A stretch of DNA of 64,000 bases. Source: Pseudevernia furfuracea (Eukaryota > Ascomycota > Lecanoromycetes > Lecanorales > Parmeliaceae). Every line of letters starts with the position of its first letter. The first letter of the stretch is position 1. The position numbers and the translations under genes were made by a program. Shown here piece after piece: positions 11,491 through 21,120 of this stretch. The notes under the pieces were generated by a model. That model saw only the letters and a program-made list of their open reading frames with translations. It was not told where the DNA came from and ran no database searches. The stretch covers positions 2,232,001 through 2,296,000 of the forward strand of contig JAIUPT010000042.1 in NCBI GenBank assembly GCA_022315425.1. Reading direction: 5' to 3'.

Positions 11491-12409
11491 GAACGTGATA
11501 AGGTGGTCTCGTATTGTGCATACCTTGTTCTCTCATCAGTGGCGCTGGAGCAGAATTGAATCCTGGATTCGGAAAAAGCATGATTTGCATACTGGCATTT
11601 CTATAGCATTTCCTTCAAGTCAGGCATATATGTTCCCTTTCTAGTGTCTGGCACAATGCTGCTATCCTTCTATCTAGAGCTTAGCAGTATACTACGGAAG
11701 GAGTCGAGTATAAGAATTTATTGCCTTCGCACAATGTCCGTGACCGTCGTCGTGCTTCACCCTTCCTTTTTTTTTTTGAGTTCCAACAGCTGCTGATATG
11801 GCTTCCGTTTCCTTCCTTTCTTTCCCGCATCGAAAAACTGATTCAAATACCCCCCGTCCCTTGAACTTTCCGCTATCTTCTTCCAAACAGTGTCTCTGAC
11901 GCTCAAAGCTTCTCACTTCAGGACCCCCTCTCCGGAACTTAATCCCGCGCTGGGTGCCATGATTGATCTCACTAGCCAGCAGTCGACATCGATCTCATAT
12001 CCGACAAATGTTCTCTTCAGAATTGGTACATGTATCTGCAGAAGAGAGGTGTGTGGATCTTGGTCTTGTTCCACGGTTCTATCCATCCAATTGTTTACCC
12101 TTTTCGCAATCATCTTCTTAATCACCCTAAAGCGTCGTCGTTCACAACAACAACAAGAAGCAAGGATCCTATCTTCTTCCCCATCCCAAAGCAGCCGTAT
12201 ACATACAGATATAGATACATATGCAGATACAGCAAACCAAACTGCCCCATCCACCCCCCCCCCCAGTTCAGTTCAGTTCAGTTCAGTCCAGTTTGGTTCA
12301 ACTCACACACCGCCAAAACCCTCTCTTCCTTTCCTCGCATCTCTTCAATTCAATCCAATCCAATCCACCACCACCACCACCACCACCTTCCCCAACCCTC
12401 CCTACCTAC
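11491..12409. other. Pyrimidine-rich intergenic region with microsatellites
   Basis: Open frames here come from CT-rich low-complexity sequence and show no domain. It lies between the 3' end of the MFS gene and the 3' end of the next minus-strand gene, so it would be convergent 3' flank. A T tract (11768-11778) lies in it. Confidence 0.45.
12264..12386. repeat. Pentanucleotide and trinucleotide microsatellites
   Basis: TTCAG is repeated about four times at 12264-12291. After a short gap, TCCAA repeats run into (CCA)n at about 12349-12386. Both are on the strand given and lie outside coding sequence. Confidence 0.75.
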
Positions 12410-13009
12410 CTACCTCCCTACCTGCTCACCCCTCTCCCCCCATCCCCTTCCTCTCCGCTCCGGCGCAGCGGACCGACCCTCATCACGCATACGCATATCC
12501 GAACGCCGCATACCGCCTCCTCTCCTCTCTGCACCATTGACGCCTTCCCCGCGATGTCGTCGGGGCCCGGCATACGGGGCAGATGTGGTGGATAGGCTGC
12601 GGGGATATGGTGGAGGATGAGATGCTGCTGAAGGTGGCGCACGAGATTGTTGGCGGGGATGTGCGTGTGGCGGCGGGCTAGAGCGAGCGGGGGGTGTTAG
12701 ATGGGGGGATTGTTGTGGTTGTTGTTGTTGGTGTTGTCGGGAGTGGGAGTGGGAGTGGGAGTGGGAGTGTCGTGGCTGTTGCGGGGGTGGGGATGGTGGG
12801 AAAGGGGGACGGGAACCTACCTCGTGAGAGGATCCGTGGCTACCTTGAGATCCTCGTCGGGGTCGGGGTTTTGGTGTGGGTTTACCCCTAGCACTAGGTC
12901 CAGGTTGCGATGGTCTTTTCTTCCTGCTGGGTCGTACCCATGCTTGCCTTTGGACGTCTGGAGTGCCGCCGAACAACACTTCGTGAAGACGGGAGGGATT
13001 GTTCCCCAT
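12410..13009 (-). CDS. Predicted N-myristoylated low-complexity protein
   Basis: I start the gene at the ATG at 13009 rather than further upstream because it gives MGNNPSRLHEVLFGG, which has Gly2 and Ser6 as in N-myristoylation signals. Upstream codons are hydrophobic and contain no domain. The 199-residue product has a short ordered N-terminus (LHEVLFGGTPDVQRQAWVRP), a basic Pro/Arg region, a His-Ser repeat (HSHSHSHSHS), a Gln run and a Pro/Arg-rich C-terminus. No catalytic domain is visible. A role at a membrane is inferred only from the signal. The C-terminus may change if introns are present. Confidence 0.5.
   Translation of the reverse strand: MGNNPSRLHEVLFGGTPDVQRQAWVRPSRKKRPSQPGPSARGKPTPKPRPRRGSQGSHGSSHEVGSRPPFPPSPPPQQPRHSHSHSHSHSRQHQQQQPQQSPHLTPPARSSPPPHAHPRQQSRAPPSAASHPPPYPRSLSTTSAPYAGPRRHRGEGVNGAERRGGGMRRSDMRMRDEGRSAAPERRGRGWGERGEQVGR
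12739..12769. repeat. GTGGGA hexanucleotide repeat inside coding sequence
   Basis: About five copies of GAGTGG in tandem encode the alternating His-Ser run of the minus-strand protein. Unit length is a multiple of three, so copy-number change would keep the frame. Confidence 0.8.
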
Positions 13010-13699
13010 GGCTGATGTGTGTTGGTGAGCTGGTTGGGCAGTGGTGTGACGGATAGGAAACGAGAAGGTGGAATTGTTGGATGATTGGGTCAATAGAAGG
13101 TTCTTGAAGATGAGGAAAGGAAGGAAATTGCATTTTCTCTGGTGGATATAGGTAGGGGCGCAATCATGAACAATGAAGACCGCATGAGAATAGAGACAAA
13201 CGAGGTAGAGAGCAGCAAAGGAAAAGGTCAAAGCTCTATTTGGATGGGACAAAGGATGGGAGAGATTCTAACAAGGAGATTGTCGCGTCTGGAATCGCAG
13301 GACACTTGTGGACAAGGAAGACAGTACGAGAGTAGAGACAAAAGATATAAAAAGCAGCAAGATGGGGCCAAAGTCCGAGCTATCTAGGACAAAGGACGAA
13401 AAGCTTTCGATTTCCCAATTAGGAGATTGGAGAGTCTGAGACCACACAACACAAAGAAAGAATAGGCCATGCCAGATTGAAACGCATGAACCTCTCATCC
13501 AAGACATCCTGTCTCGATCCTTGCCAGATGAAAGGCTCCGCAGGGAGCAGAGGACCAAAGCCTTCAAGCATTGCCCATGATGCTCAGATACTGCTGGTCT
13601 GCTCAAAGGATGAGACAGCAGTCCTGAAACCGCCTGGCAGGATGGGTAAATGCAGGGATGATTTCGAAGAAGCTGTCGTAGTATTGTAAAACTCTTCTC
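13010..13699. other. Intergenic region upstream of the myristoylated protein and downstream of DAHP synthase
   Basis: No supported gene. Two similar purine-rich segments (GAGTAGAGACAAA-like, about 13180-13250 and 13320-13390) suggest a degenerate direct duplication with the core AGAGACAAA and CTAACAAGGAGATTG-like text. Confidence 0.4.
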
Positions 13700-15053
13700 C
13701 TATATAGGACGGTTTGTCTCTTGATGACCGTTCATACCCAATACTTCCCTTCGTGTTCGGACCGACTTTGCGAGTATTTCGAGAACTTCCTCTGTGGTAT
13801 CCCATCCGATGCAAGCATCTGTTATACTTACTCCATATTTCAGGCCTTCTTTGCCTTCCTTGGGTACCTTTTGTGCGCCTGTCCAACAGTCAGCACTCCA
13901 GTTCGCACTTTCGATGGCTGCAAACCCACCTTCGTTGATGTTACTCTCAATCATAACGCCCATTATTGCCTCCTCTCCTTGCTCAATCTGTCCAGCCAAA
14001 TCATTCACCACCTTTGGTTGATTTCGGTGATCTTTCAGCGAGTTGCCATGACTGCAGTCGACCATTAACCGTTGTCGCAACCCCTTCTTCTCTAGTGCCT
14101 CTTTCGCTCCTTGTATGCTTTTTTTATCGTAATTCGTCCCCTTTTTCCCACCTCGTAAGATCACAAAGCAGTCTTCATTGCCCATTGTCCCAACAATGGC
14201 GACCAGGCCAGGTTTTGTGACGGATAGAAAATGATGAGGGTGCATTACAGCTCCTATCGCATCTATGGCAACATCCAGCGATCCATCCGTTCCGTTCTTG
14301 AAGCCAACGGGGTACGATAATCCGGACGCCAGTTCCCGGTGGAGCTGAGATTCTGTCGTTCTTGCTCCAATGGCGCCAGCGCTCAACAAATCTGCCAAAA
14401 ACTGCGGAGATATAGTATCCAGCATCTCGCTAGCCAACGGCATGCCTTTCTCCGTCAGGTCCACGAACAACTGCCTCGATATTCTCAAGCCTTTGTTGAT
14501 CTGGAAGCTATTGTTGATGTCTGGATCATTGATCAATCCTTTCCAGCCCACTGTGGTCCGAGGCTTCTCGAGGTAGGATCGCATGACTATCAATAGGTCA
14601 TCGGCATATCTGTGCTTGAGTTGCATGAGACGGTCGGCATAGTCGAGGGCGGCGGCTGGATCGTGTATTGAGCAGGGGCCAATGATGACGAGGAGACGGC
14701 GGTTTGGGTCTCTATTTTGGACAATTGAGACGACCTCATTCCGGCCTGACAGAACGGTCTCTTTGGATTTTGGAGTCTAGTCCTGGTGAGTCATGGAGAC
14801 GGAGGCACTGACGAGGCTCATACTTGTGCTATTTCATGTTGGAGAAGGTCCGGTGGAGTCAGAGGGTTAATTCCCCTTACTATGGCCTGTTAGCTTAGCT
14901 TTGCATGTAGCTAGCTAGAGACTCGCACTTCTCCAGTCCTCAACGCTGTCTTTGTTCCCCAGATGGGGGTTTTCGACGTGGAACTTGCCCAAAGGTCAGT
15001 CAGAAAGGATTGGTCAGAGGCACTGGTTGCAGAGCACTCACAGAAGCACTCAT
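13700..15053 (-). CDS. 3-deoxy-D-arabino-heptulosonate-7-phosphate (DAHP) synthase
   Basis: This enzyme joins phosphoenolpyruvate and erythrose-4-phosphate in the first step of the shikimate pathway in the cytosol. Five exons (15053-15042, 14983-14929, 14879-14824, 14776-13930, 13878-13700) give 1,149 nt and 382 residues, the usual size of the AroFGH/Aro3-Aro4 class. The diagnostic motifs are IRGINPLTPPDLLQHEI, LLVIIGPCSIHDP, MRSYLEKPRTTVGWKGLINDP, GARTTESQ, GFKNGTDG, MVDCSHGNS and MIESNINEG; the Cys in GPCS and the His in DCSHGN belong to the metal site. The last intron is 51 nt, in frame and free of stops. Which amino acid inhibits this isozyme cannot be told. It is divergent from cytochrome c1 and has TGACTC cores nearby, consistent with general amino-acid control. 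Confidence 0.95.
14787..14793. promoter_or_regulatory. TGAGTCA (Gcn4/CpcA-type) element in DAHP synthase intron 3
   Basis: TGACTCA, read on the minus strand, is a perfect palindromic core for the cross-pathway control activator. It lies in the third intron, about 260 bp downstream of the start codon. Function is inferred from the match only. Confidence 0.3.
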
Positions 15054-15115
15054 GATTGATTTTGGGAATTATCAGACAGAAAGAGAGAGTAGAATAGAGG
15101 AGAAGCTTTAGAGTA

Positions 15116-15121
15116 GAGTCA
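15116..15121 (-). promoter_or_regulatory. TGACTC core in the shared DAHP synthase / cytochrome c1 promoter
   Basis: TGACTC, minus strand, lies 63 bp upstream of the DAHP synthase ATG. Amino-acid biosynthesis genes in fungi commonly carry this core for Gcn4/CpcA. The 315-bp region also drives cytochrome c1 in the other direction. Confidence 0.4.
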
Positions 15122-15368
15122 TACGGAGTACATAGAAATTTGATACTCTAGAGCCCACAAAAGCCGTGAATTGCATGAAGAATGCCAAGAGATTCTCGAC
15201 CAATCAAATCTAACAGATTTCAAGCCAACCAAATCCGCCAAGCCAAGTCAAGCCAAGCACCCAAATATCTCCTCGTCGTTGACCTCACCTTCCACTCTCC
15301 ACTCCATCCACGCCACAACGTCTATTGCCCAGTCATTTCCTTTGTATCAAGTCCGTCTAGACGGCAAC

Positions 15369-16625
15369 ATGTTGGCACGTTCAGTCCTGCGCTCCGCGCG
15401 TACGGCTGGCAATGCCCGCAGCTCTCTGGGCCGAATAGCGACCGTGATCTTTCCCCCAACCCATTGGCAGCCACCGACAGGCTGACTCCTCCCCAGCGCT
15501 CTACCACCTCTTCATCAAAAGATGCTGCATCAGACGCTGCCGCCTCGCCTTTCCGCCTGACGGTAGCTGGGACCGTCACCACCGCTGTAGCTGTTGGGTC
15601 AATGGCGTGGTACTATCATCTCTACGGGCCTACTCTATACGCAATGACACCGCAAGAAGAAGGGTACAATCATTACTTGGGAATATACTGAATACTGCGC
15701 TGAAGATAGCCGCAGGCTGCACCCCACCAAATACCCGTGGGAACATGAGAAGTTCACCAAGACCTTCGACCACCAAACGTACGTCTTTTCTGCCCCCGCT
15801 ACCACAGGCTTCTTTAATAAACAACAGTCTACGACGTGGCTTTCAAGTCTACCGCGAAGTCTGCTCGTCTTGCCACTCCCTCAACCGCATACCGTGGCGA
15901 TCACTTGTCGGCTCCTCTCATACCGTTGACGAGATGAAAGCTATGGCCGAAGAGAACGAATACGACACAGAGCCCAATGATGAAGGTGAGATCGAGAAGA
16001 GACCAGGAAAGCTGTCGGACTATATCCCTGCACCCTACAAGAACGACGAGGCTGCCCGTGCGGCGAACAATGGAGCTCTCCCACCAGATCTCAGCTTGAT
16101 GGTGAAGGCTAGACACGGGGGCTGCAACTATATTTTCTCTCTGTTGACTGGATATCCAGAGGAGCCGCCACCAGGCGCAACGGTGGCCCCTGGATTGAAC
16201 TTCAATCCCTACTTCCCTGGCACTGGTGAACCTGTCTGCGATCTCAGAGTTAGAACAAGAAGCTGAATTTTTTCAGGCATTGCAATGGCTCGCGTCCTCT
16301 ACGATGGTCTCGTCGAGTACGAAGACGGCACACCCGCTACAACATCCCAAATGGCAAAGGATGTGGTGGAATTTCTGAATTGGTCCGCGGAGCCAGAGAT
16401 GGACCAGAGGAAGAAGATGGGTGTAGCTACCGTTATCATTACAAGCGCACTGCTAGCTCTAAGCATATGGGTAAAGAGGTTCGTCGTACCATTATATTTT
16501 CAAGGAGGCATGGTTGCTAACCGTCCTGACGTAGATACAAATGGGCTCCAATCAAGACAAGGAAAATCGTTTACAACCCTCCTGTCGGTGGAAATCCTCG
16601 GGATCGTTCGTCTGCTGGGCATTAG
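15369..16625 (+). CDS. CYT1: Cytochrome c1, heme protein of mitochondrial complex III
   Basis: Cytochrome c1 passes electrons from the Rieske protein to cytochrome c in the inner mitochondrial membrane. Six exons (15369-15443, 15497-15663, 15716-15778, 15828-16225, 16277-16478, 16535-16625) give 996 nt and 331 residues, as expected. The N-terminus MLARSVLRSARTAGNA is a basic mitochondrial presequence, followed by a hydrophobic sorting segment (VAGTVTTAVAVGSMAWYYHL). The heme-binding CSSCH is at about residues 114-118. The conserved stretches GLHPTKYPWEHEKFTKTFDH, ARHGGCNYIFSLLTGYPEEP and PGTGIAMARVLYDGLVEYEDG follow, and the Met of IAMA is the likely axial ligand. The C-terminal anchor is VIITSALLALSIWVKRYKW. 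The first intron (53 nt, branch CTGAC) is needed to bring presequence and mature part into frame. Confidence 0.96.
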
Positions 16626-17143
16626 AGTGCTAATTTCGCGGCGGTGCGGTCTGAAACAATTAGGAAAGATCATAGATCGGCGTGTATGTATCATCTAAGA
16701 TTCAGCAGCTGCATGTTCAAGATGTTCTAATGGCTCATTGCATCTGTGATCATCTCTTCATCTGTAACTGTTGTGGCTCGGGAGGTTTGTCTTCTCGTCT
16801 CCTTCCTACCTTCACAGATCGACTCGTTGGAGCGTCTCTGAGGCCATCGGCAACTCCTTCCTGTTTCTCTGTCTAAACGTTGGAACCTCATGCCAGGCTT
16901 GGACTCATCGCCCATCTAAAGGGAGCCCCCAATCATCTTGCCCCCACACATTCGCCTAGCCCATGCTCACTCTGCTCGCTAGTCGAAAGGAGGACGGTCT
17001 CACCAAAAGCACCCCTTGAGCATTTGCGTAAGCGAAGCTTGACTACCGTCTTATGATGACAGGAAGGTCACGTAGTGCTTCCGCCGACCAGCCGCAGCAG
17101 CAATATTGTGCAGCAGTCCAACCTCTTTCCTCCTCCCATCCCC
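16626..17143. other. Convergent intergenic region between CYT1 and SLX9
   Basis: 3' flanks of two converging genes. No domain-bearing frame on either strand. Confidence 0.5.
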
Positions 17144-17763
17144 TCACTTCTTCCCCCCCACCCCGGCCTCTCCTCCCGGCCTCCGTTCCATCGTCTGGCT
17201 TATAAACCCTCGAATCGCAGCCCACCGATCCGCACTCCCGCCCCTCGTCCCATCGCCTTCTCTCCCTCCTTCTATTATCATCCTCCCATCCGCCGTTGCA
17301 TTCCGAGAAGAAGAAGAAGAAGAAGATCCCGCCGCCATCTCGGCCAAGTTCCTCGCGAACCGCTCCCGCTCCATCGCAACCAGCTTCTCCTTCTTCTTCC
17401 GGGCGCCGGGCTTGCTCTTTAGGCTTTTGTGCTGGATCTTCACGCCGCTGTCGTCTCCTCCTGATGCGATGCCTTCCCATGCTTCGTCAGCTGCAGCAGC
17501 CTCGGCGGTAGATCCAGGCAGGGCGTCGGCCAGGGACTCGAGACTCGCGACCAGCTTCTTGGACGGACGGCGACGTTTGGTCACTTTGGACGGCCCGGGG
17601 GCGGACTTTGCGATGCGGGAGAGGAGGGTGGCGTGTTTGGAGATGCGCTTTTCGCGCTTGTTGGTGGGGTTGTGGGTGTGTTTGGTGGGGGGTGGGAGGG
17701 GGGCCTGGGGTATGTTAGATAGCTGGGGGGGGGTAAAAGGAGAACGTATCAAAGGCGTACCAT
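17144..17763 (-). CDS. SLX9: Ribosome biogenesis protein Slx9
   Basis: Slx9 works in 40S pre-ribosome maturation and export in the nucleolus. Two exons, a bare ATG at 17763-17761 and 17704-17144, join across a 56-nt intron to give 564 nt and 187 residues. The family pattern is visible: KREKRISKHATLLSRIAKS near the N-terminus, the basic block KRRRPSKKLVASLESLADALP, then KSLKSKPGARKKKEKLVAME with RFARNLAEMA, and the end motif RWAAIRGFI. A poly-Ser run (encoded by a repeated AGAAGA tract at about 17310-17325) separates the last two parts. The start choice depends on the exon break falling right after the ATG; the frame above it has no better ATG. Confidence 0.82.
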
Positions 17764-17952
17764 TTTTGTTGTAGCTACTTTACACACACTTCGTAAGGGT
17801 TCTGGTCAGAGGATCGAAAGGCAAGCGGAAGGAGCGAGGGGAGGTTCAGGGTTGTCTTGGGCCTTGGCAACAGAGGTCCCAAAAAAAGATCTTGAGTGCC
17901 CGCAAAAAGTCGGAAGAGAATTGTCGTGGGGAAAAAAAAGAGAAAAAAAAGT

Positions 17953-18025
17953 GTGAGCCACACCTGATTTGAACAGATAACCTTTCGATCTGGAGTCGAA
18001 CGCGCTACCGTTGCGCTTTGGAAAC
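17953..18025 (-). tRNA. tRNA-Trp (CCA)-like sequence with mismatched acceptor stem
   Basis: On the minus strand the D arm GCGCAACGGTAGCGC, an anticodon arm TTCGA-CTCCAGA-TCGAA (anticodon CCA) and a T arm ATCTG-TTCAAAT-CAGGT all fold, and a T run follows as a Pol III terminator. The 3' acceptor strand GTGGCTC does not pair with the 5' sequence (GTTTCCA). The 5' end therefore seems to have been replaced, and this is probably a tRNA pseudogene. No anticodon-loop intron is present. The broken side faces the transposon-rich segment. Confidence 0.55.
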
Positions 18026-18260
18026 AATTAGCAAGCGAGGTTTCGAAGGAGTTGAAAATTCTTACCCAGCAGCCCCATTTACATAATAAAAAGTTGCTTA
18101 TTTTAAAATATATCCATTTTGTGATGTTGTTATAGACCGTTGGCAAGCTTTCACACATGACCACGCTTCAACCTTTCCCAATCCATCAGGTCTTGGGCTG
18201 CAATTTCATTTCTTCCTCAGGATCTGTGCTTAAAGTCTATCAAGGGGCTACTCGTGCTAT
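18026..18260. other. AT-rich spacer beside the tRNA-like sequence
   Basis: No gene seen. Contains AAATATATCCATTTTG-like AT-rich sequence and leads into the inverted repeat. Confidence 0.4.
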
Positions 18261-18369
18261 CCAGAAGTGAGTTACTTGATAAATCGAGGACACCAATCGT
18301 CCTACCCTTATAGAAGCTCAGTGTAAAGTCTGATTGGTGTCCTCGATTTATCAAGTAACTCACTTCTGG
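18261..18369. repeat. Perfect 38-bp inverted repeat with 33-bp spacer
   Basis: The arm at 18261-18298 (starting CCAGAAGTGAGTTACTTGAT) is exactly reverse-complemented at 18332-18369 (ending CACTTCTGG). The 33-bp spacer is not repeated. Perfect arms suggest recent origin or selection. It could be a small foldback element or a strong hairpin in RNA; no target-site duplication was clear. Confidence 0.85.
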
Positions 18370-18574
18370 CACAGCGGTCATAAGTCGCTTACTCGTATCC
18401 ACCCCTGTAGCCCTATACGAGTATCGGCCCTAGTCAGCCCTATCAGAAGTGGATTTTGAACAGACCTGCTATTCCACTCCAAAAGCTACTTATTTCGTAT
18501 TTTATACACGCTCTAGAGTAGCCTTCTATACATATAACGCGCTAATCGCCAAGGCCCGCCTCTCTAGCGTTGTC

Positions 18575-18913
18575 ATGCCTCGAAAGAAGCCCAAACGCGC
18601 CCTGACCGACGCCTGCCTCAGGCATGTCCTTACCAAGAGGGTAGCTGAGGCTCTGGACAGCAGTGATTCCGATTCCTCTGACTCGAAGGAGCATCCCACT
18701 ATGGAGACCTTGCTAGAAGTGACCAAGAAGCGTACGCTGAGACCTCGTCGCAACATAACCAAAACAATGTTGGGAGCTATATTCTCGCGTTCGGGAACCG
18801 TTCTCCGAAACATTTTTCCTGCCAAGGCCCCAATGGCCCTATATCGAATAGAGTTAACACGGATATCATTACGAGACTATTTCAGGATAAGACGAAATAG
18901 CTACTATCCATAG
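18575..18913 (+). CDS. Small basic hypothetical protein, unrecognised
   Basis: The first ATG of an open frame is at 18575 and gives 112 residues. The product has a basic start (MPRKKPKRALTD), a Ser/Asp run (SSDSDSSDSKE), and a basic middle (KKRTLRPRRN). The composition fits a nuclear or nucleic-acid-binding protein, or a fragment of a mobile-element protein. No domain was recognised and there is no neighbour context to help. It may be a relic. Confidence 0.3.
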   Translation: MPRKKPKRALTDACLRHVLTKRVAEALDSSDSDSSDSKEHPTMETLLEVTKKRTLRPRRNITKTMLGAIFSRSGTVLRNIFPAKAPMALYRIELTRISLRDYFRIRRNSYYP

Positions 18914-19448
18914 GTAGGTTGCTTTCAAAGAACTAGTAGCTTATTTGCCTCTGAAAGATCTCTACTTTGAATAAGCAAAAGTAACCTTGAAAGCCCCTAT
19001 TCATGACAGTCGAGGTTGTAGCGATATGCAATTTCCTGATGCTAACAGCCATTTTCGTTGTCGATATAGGTATAAATTGAAAGGAAGTTCTGCTGAAGAT
19101 GTTGAAACCGTGGCCATTCCGATACTTTTTTTTTTGACATGACCTCGTATTCTGGAACCAACACTCAAGGTGATGAAACATGCGGCTTAGATGGGATTTC
19201 ATTCAATAGATAAATCCATGTGCCGCGTGTTCTATCGATGATAGTTGGTGCCATCTATTCTCCTTCCTGGAATCCTTGTCCCGTTGTGCCTTGGCTGCCT
19301 TCCATTCATACCTTACTTATAATAATACTATATTCAAACATACTATCTTCATGTTTGCTATCTCATCCTGGCCTAAAGTCGCAATAATATCTCAAAATCA
19401 TCAAGCTGCTTGACCCTGTATCGATCCTCAAATCCTCGTCCAGTGCCA
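18914..19448. other. AT-leaning non-coding region, promoter of the metallopeptidase-like gene
   Basis: No gene supported. A T run at 19127-19135 and AT-rich patches near 19315-19350 precede the next start codon. Confidence 0.4.
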
Positions 19449-20516
19449 ATGTCTCTTGCGCACCGTGCTCGGTGGATATGGTTGACCTTGGCGATTTGCA
19501 TATTTTCTTCCTTAAGCACGACATTAGCGCTCACATACTACATCGCCGATAGCTGTGACAATTATCCCATCGTACCGGGTATAATGAAGGATGCCACTTT
19601 TACAATCTACAATACTTGGAGGCGGAATTCCTTCAAAGCTTTGGATCCTGCCTTCCAGACTGCATTCAAAACCATTTTTAAGATGGAGCAATCTTCCCAA
19701 AGCACCTTCCTGACATGGGGCGACTACTCCGGAACCGCTTTCTCGATTGTCGATAAAACGACATCGCTCTTAGGAGCGCTTCAGAGATCGTATGATCAAG
19801 ATACATCCGACATCCGGATCGTCTGCGATAATGACGCCTACGGTGGCCCGAATGATCGGTGGCAGATGGTACCCGACTACAAACTTCCCACTAATATTCA
19901 GACAGGGACTGCCCCAAAGTCCAATTCAGAGCGCACTCCTGGGGTGGATATGGAGTTCTTTGACCAGGTGAACTTTGTACGGCGGGAGACTACCACCTTA
20001 GGATGTCAGGCGCCACGTGTGGCGGCGGTTTCCTATAGTTTCAGCACGCCTCCATTCGACTTCAATGGCCGAGCAGCTCCAGCAGGTCTCCCGGCTCGCA
20101 GGACTGTGATTTCGGTATGCGGTGCGTCTGTTTTCAAAGATCAAGCTGACGGACTCTACTAGATGTGTTCTAGGATACTAGACAAGAGTTTCACCGAGTA
20201 TCAAACTTGGGACGACGTTCCATATGATTTTCAGTATAGCCAGTCTTTTCCTGGGGGTGTTATTTGGAAAGCCATGCCCACGTTAGTCATGTGTCATGAA
20301 TTGCGGCATATATCCCAAATCATGTTCATTGATGTTGAAGGCCGGCAAGGCTTAGACTGGCCAAATATTATGAGATTTGATAACATCTCATTGGTCAATG
20401 CAGACAGCCACATGTACCTGGATATTCTGGCGCACGTGGAGAATGCAAAGTACCGCTTAAACAGCGCCAACCCGCAGAATGGAAAATTAGTGTACGATCA
20501 AAGCATTATTGGCTAG
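19449..20516 (+). CDS. Secreted metallo-endopeptidase-like protein (M35-like, HExxH)
   Basis: Two exons (19449-20121, 20182-20516; intron 60 nt) give 335 residues. I start at ATG 19449 because MSLAHRARWIWLTLAICIF and the following LALT make a good signal peptide. The second exon carries HELRH, an HExxH zinc-binding motif, at about residues 267-271, and LVNADSHMYLDILAHV, like the NADSYAYFA stretch of fungal lysine-specific metallo-endopeptidase-domain proteins. The aspzincin GTxxxxYG signature that normally supplies the third ligand is not visible, so catalysis is uncertain. The third possible AG acceptor was chosen because the two earlier ones lead to immediate stops. It lies at the edge of the accessory region. 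Confidence 0.6.
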
Positions 20517-20644
20517 ACCTGGAGATAAGCTTGCACTGCGATCATGCATTGTCAAGCCAGCAGAGTCTATGGCGAGAGTGAGGTATACTGAACCCGTCTG
20601 GCATTAGACAAAGAGTAGCCACTTTCGAGCTTGGTAACCCGAGG

Positions 20645-21120
20645 CTACACTCTCTTGCGCACAGCGCTGGGCGCTATGATAGCGAGCTCAAGCAGATAGT
20701 CCTCGCGGTCCATCAATATAGCAACCACCTAATGACTACCGTCTGATCAATGACACATCCAAGAATGATCTTCTGAACGAGTTAGCTTACCGCAGCCCGC
20801 AGCTTCTCCTCAAGGGTTGCCCTTGCCACGAATCCTACAATGGTCGCGCCCAGTATTTGGCAAAGCACGTAAAGTACCGTCTGAGGTAATGTGCTCAGAC
20901 AGCCGAGGGAGGTCCCAATCGTCACAAGCGGATTTCCATGTCCGCCTGAGATAGGTGCAGTGGTATAGATGAATAGCGACAAAAGCACAAGCAGTGCCAG
21001 TGCACCAAGCAGTCCCGCTACCACATTGCCAAGGAAGGCCTCATTGCAAGCAGGTCAGTAAGATGCTTGTCATCACCTAGATGTACATAAAAACTCCGAG
21101 AACGGCCCAATTGCCAGTAC
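20645..21120 (-). pseudogene. Aquaporin (MIP family) fragment, second half missing
   Basis: The minus strand encodes GNWAVLGVFMYI (about 21118-21080), then after a GTGATG...ATGAG gap a long hydrophobic segment (GNVVAGLLGALALLVLLSLF) and SGGHGNPLVTIGTSLG, which matches the first pore loop SGAHLNPAVTIG of aquaporins with NPL replacing NPA. The frame then passes a GTAAGC donor at 20790 and soon ends; no second NPA half follows in the 200 bases checked. A channel needs both halves, so this is most likely a truncated gene copy. Upstream exons at 21170-21250 are open but frames do not join cleanly. Confidence 0.5.

Noticed and set aside
11890..12620. Long plus-strand frames of about 120-216 codons over the CT-rich region
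   Set aside because: They come from low-complexity pyrimidine sequence and microsatellites, overlap in three frames and show no domain.
17075..17774. Plus-strand frames of 115 and 222 codons
   Set aside because: They are antisense to the SLX9 exon, which has clear family motifs.
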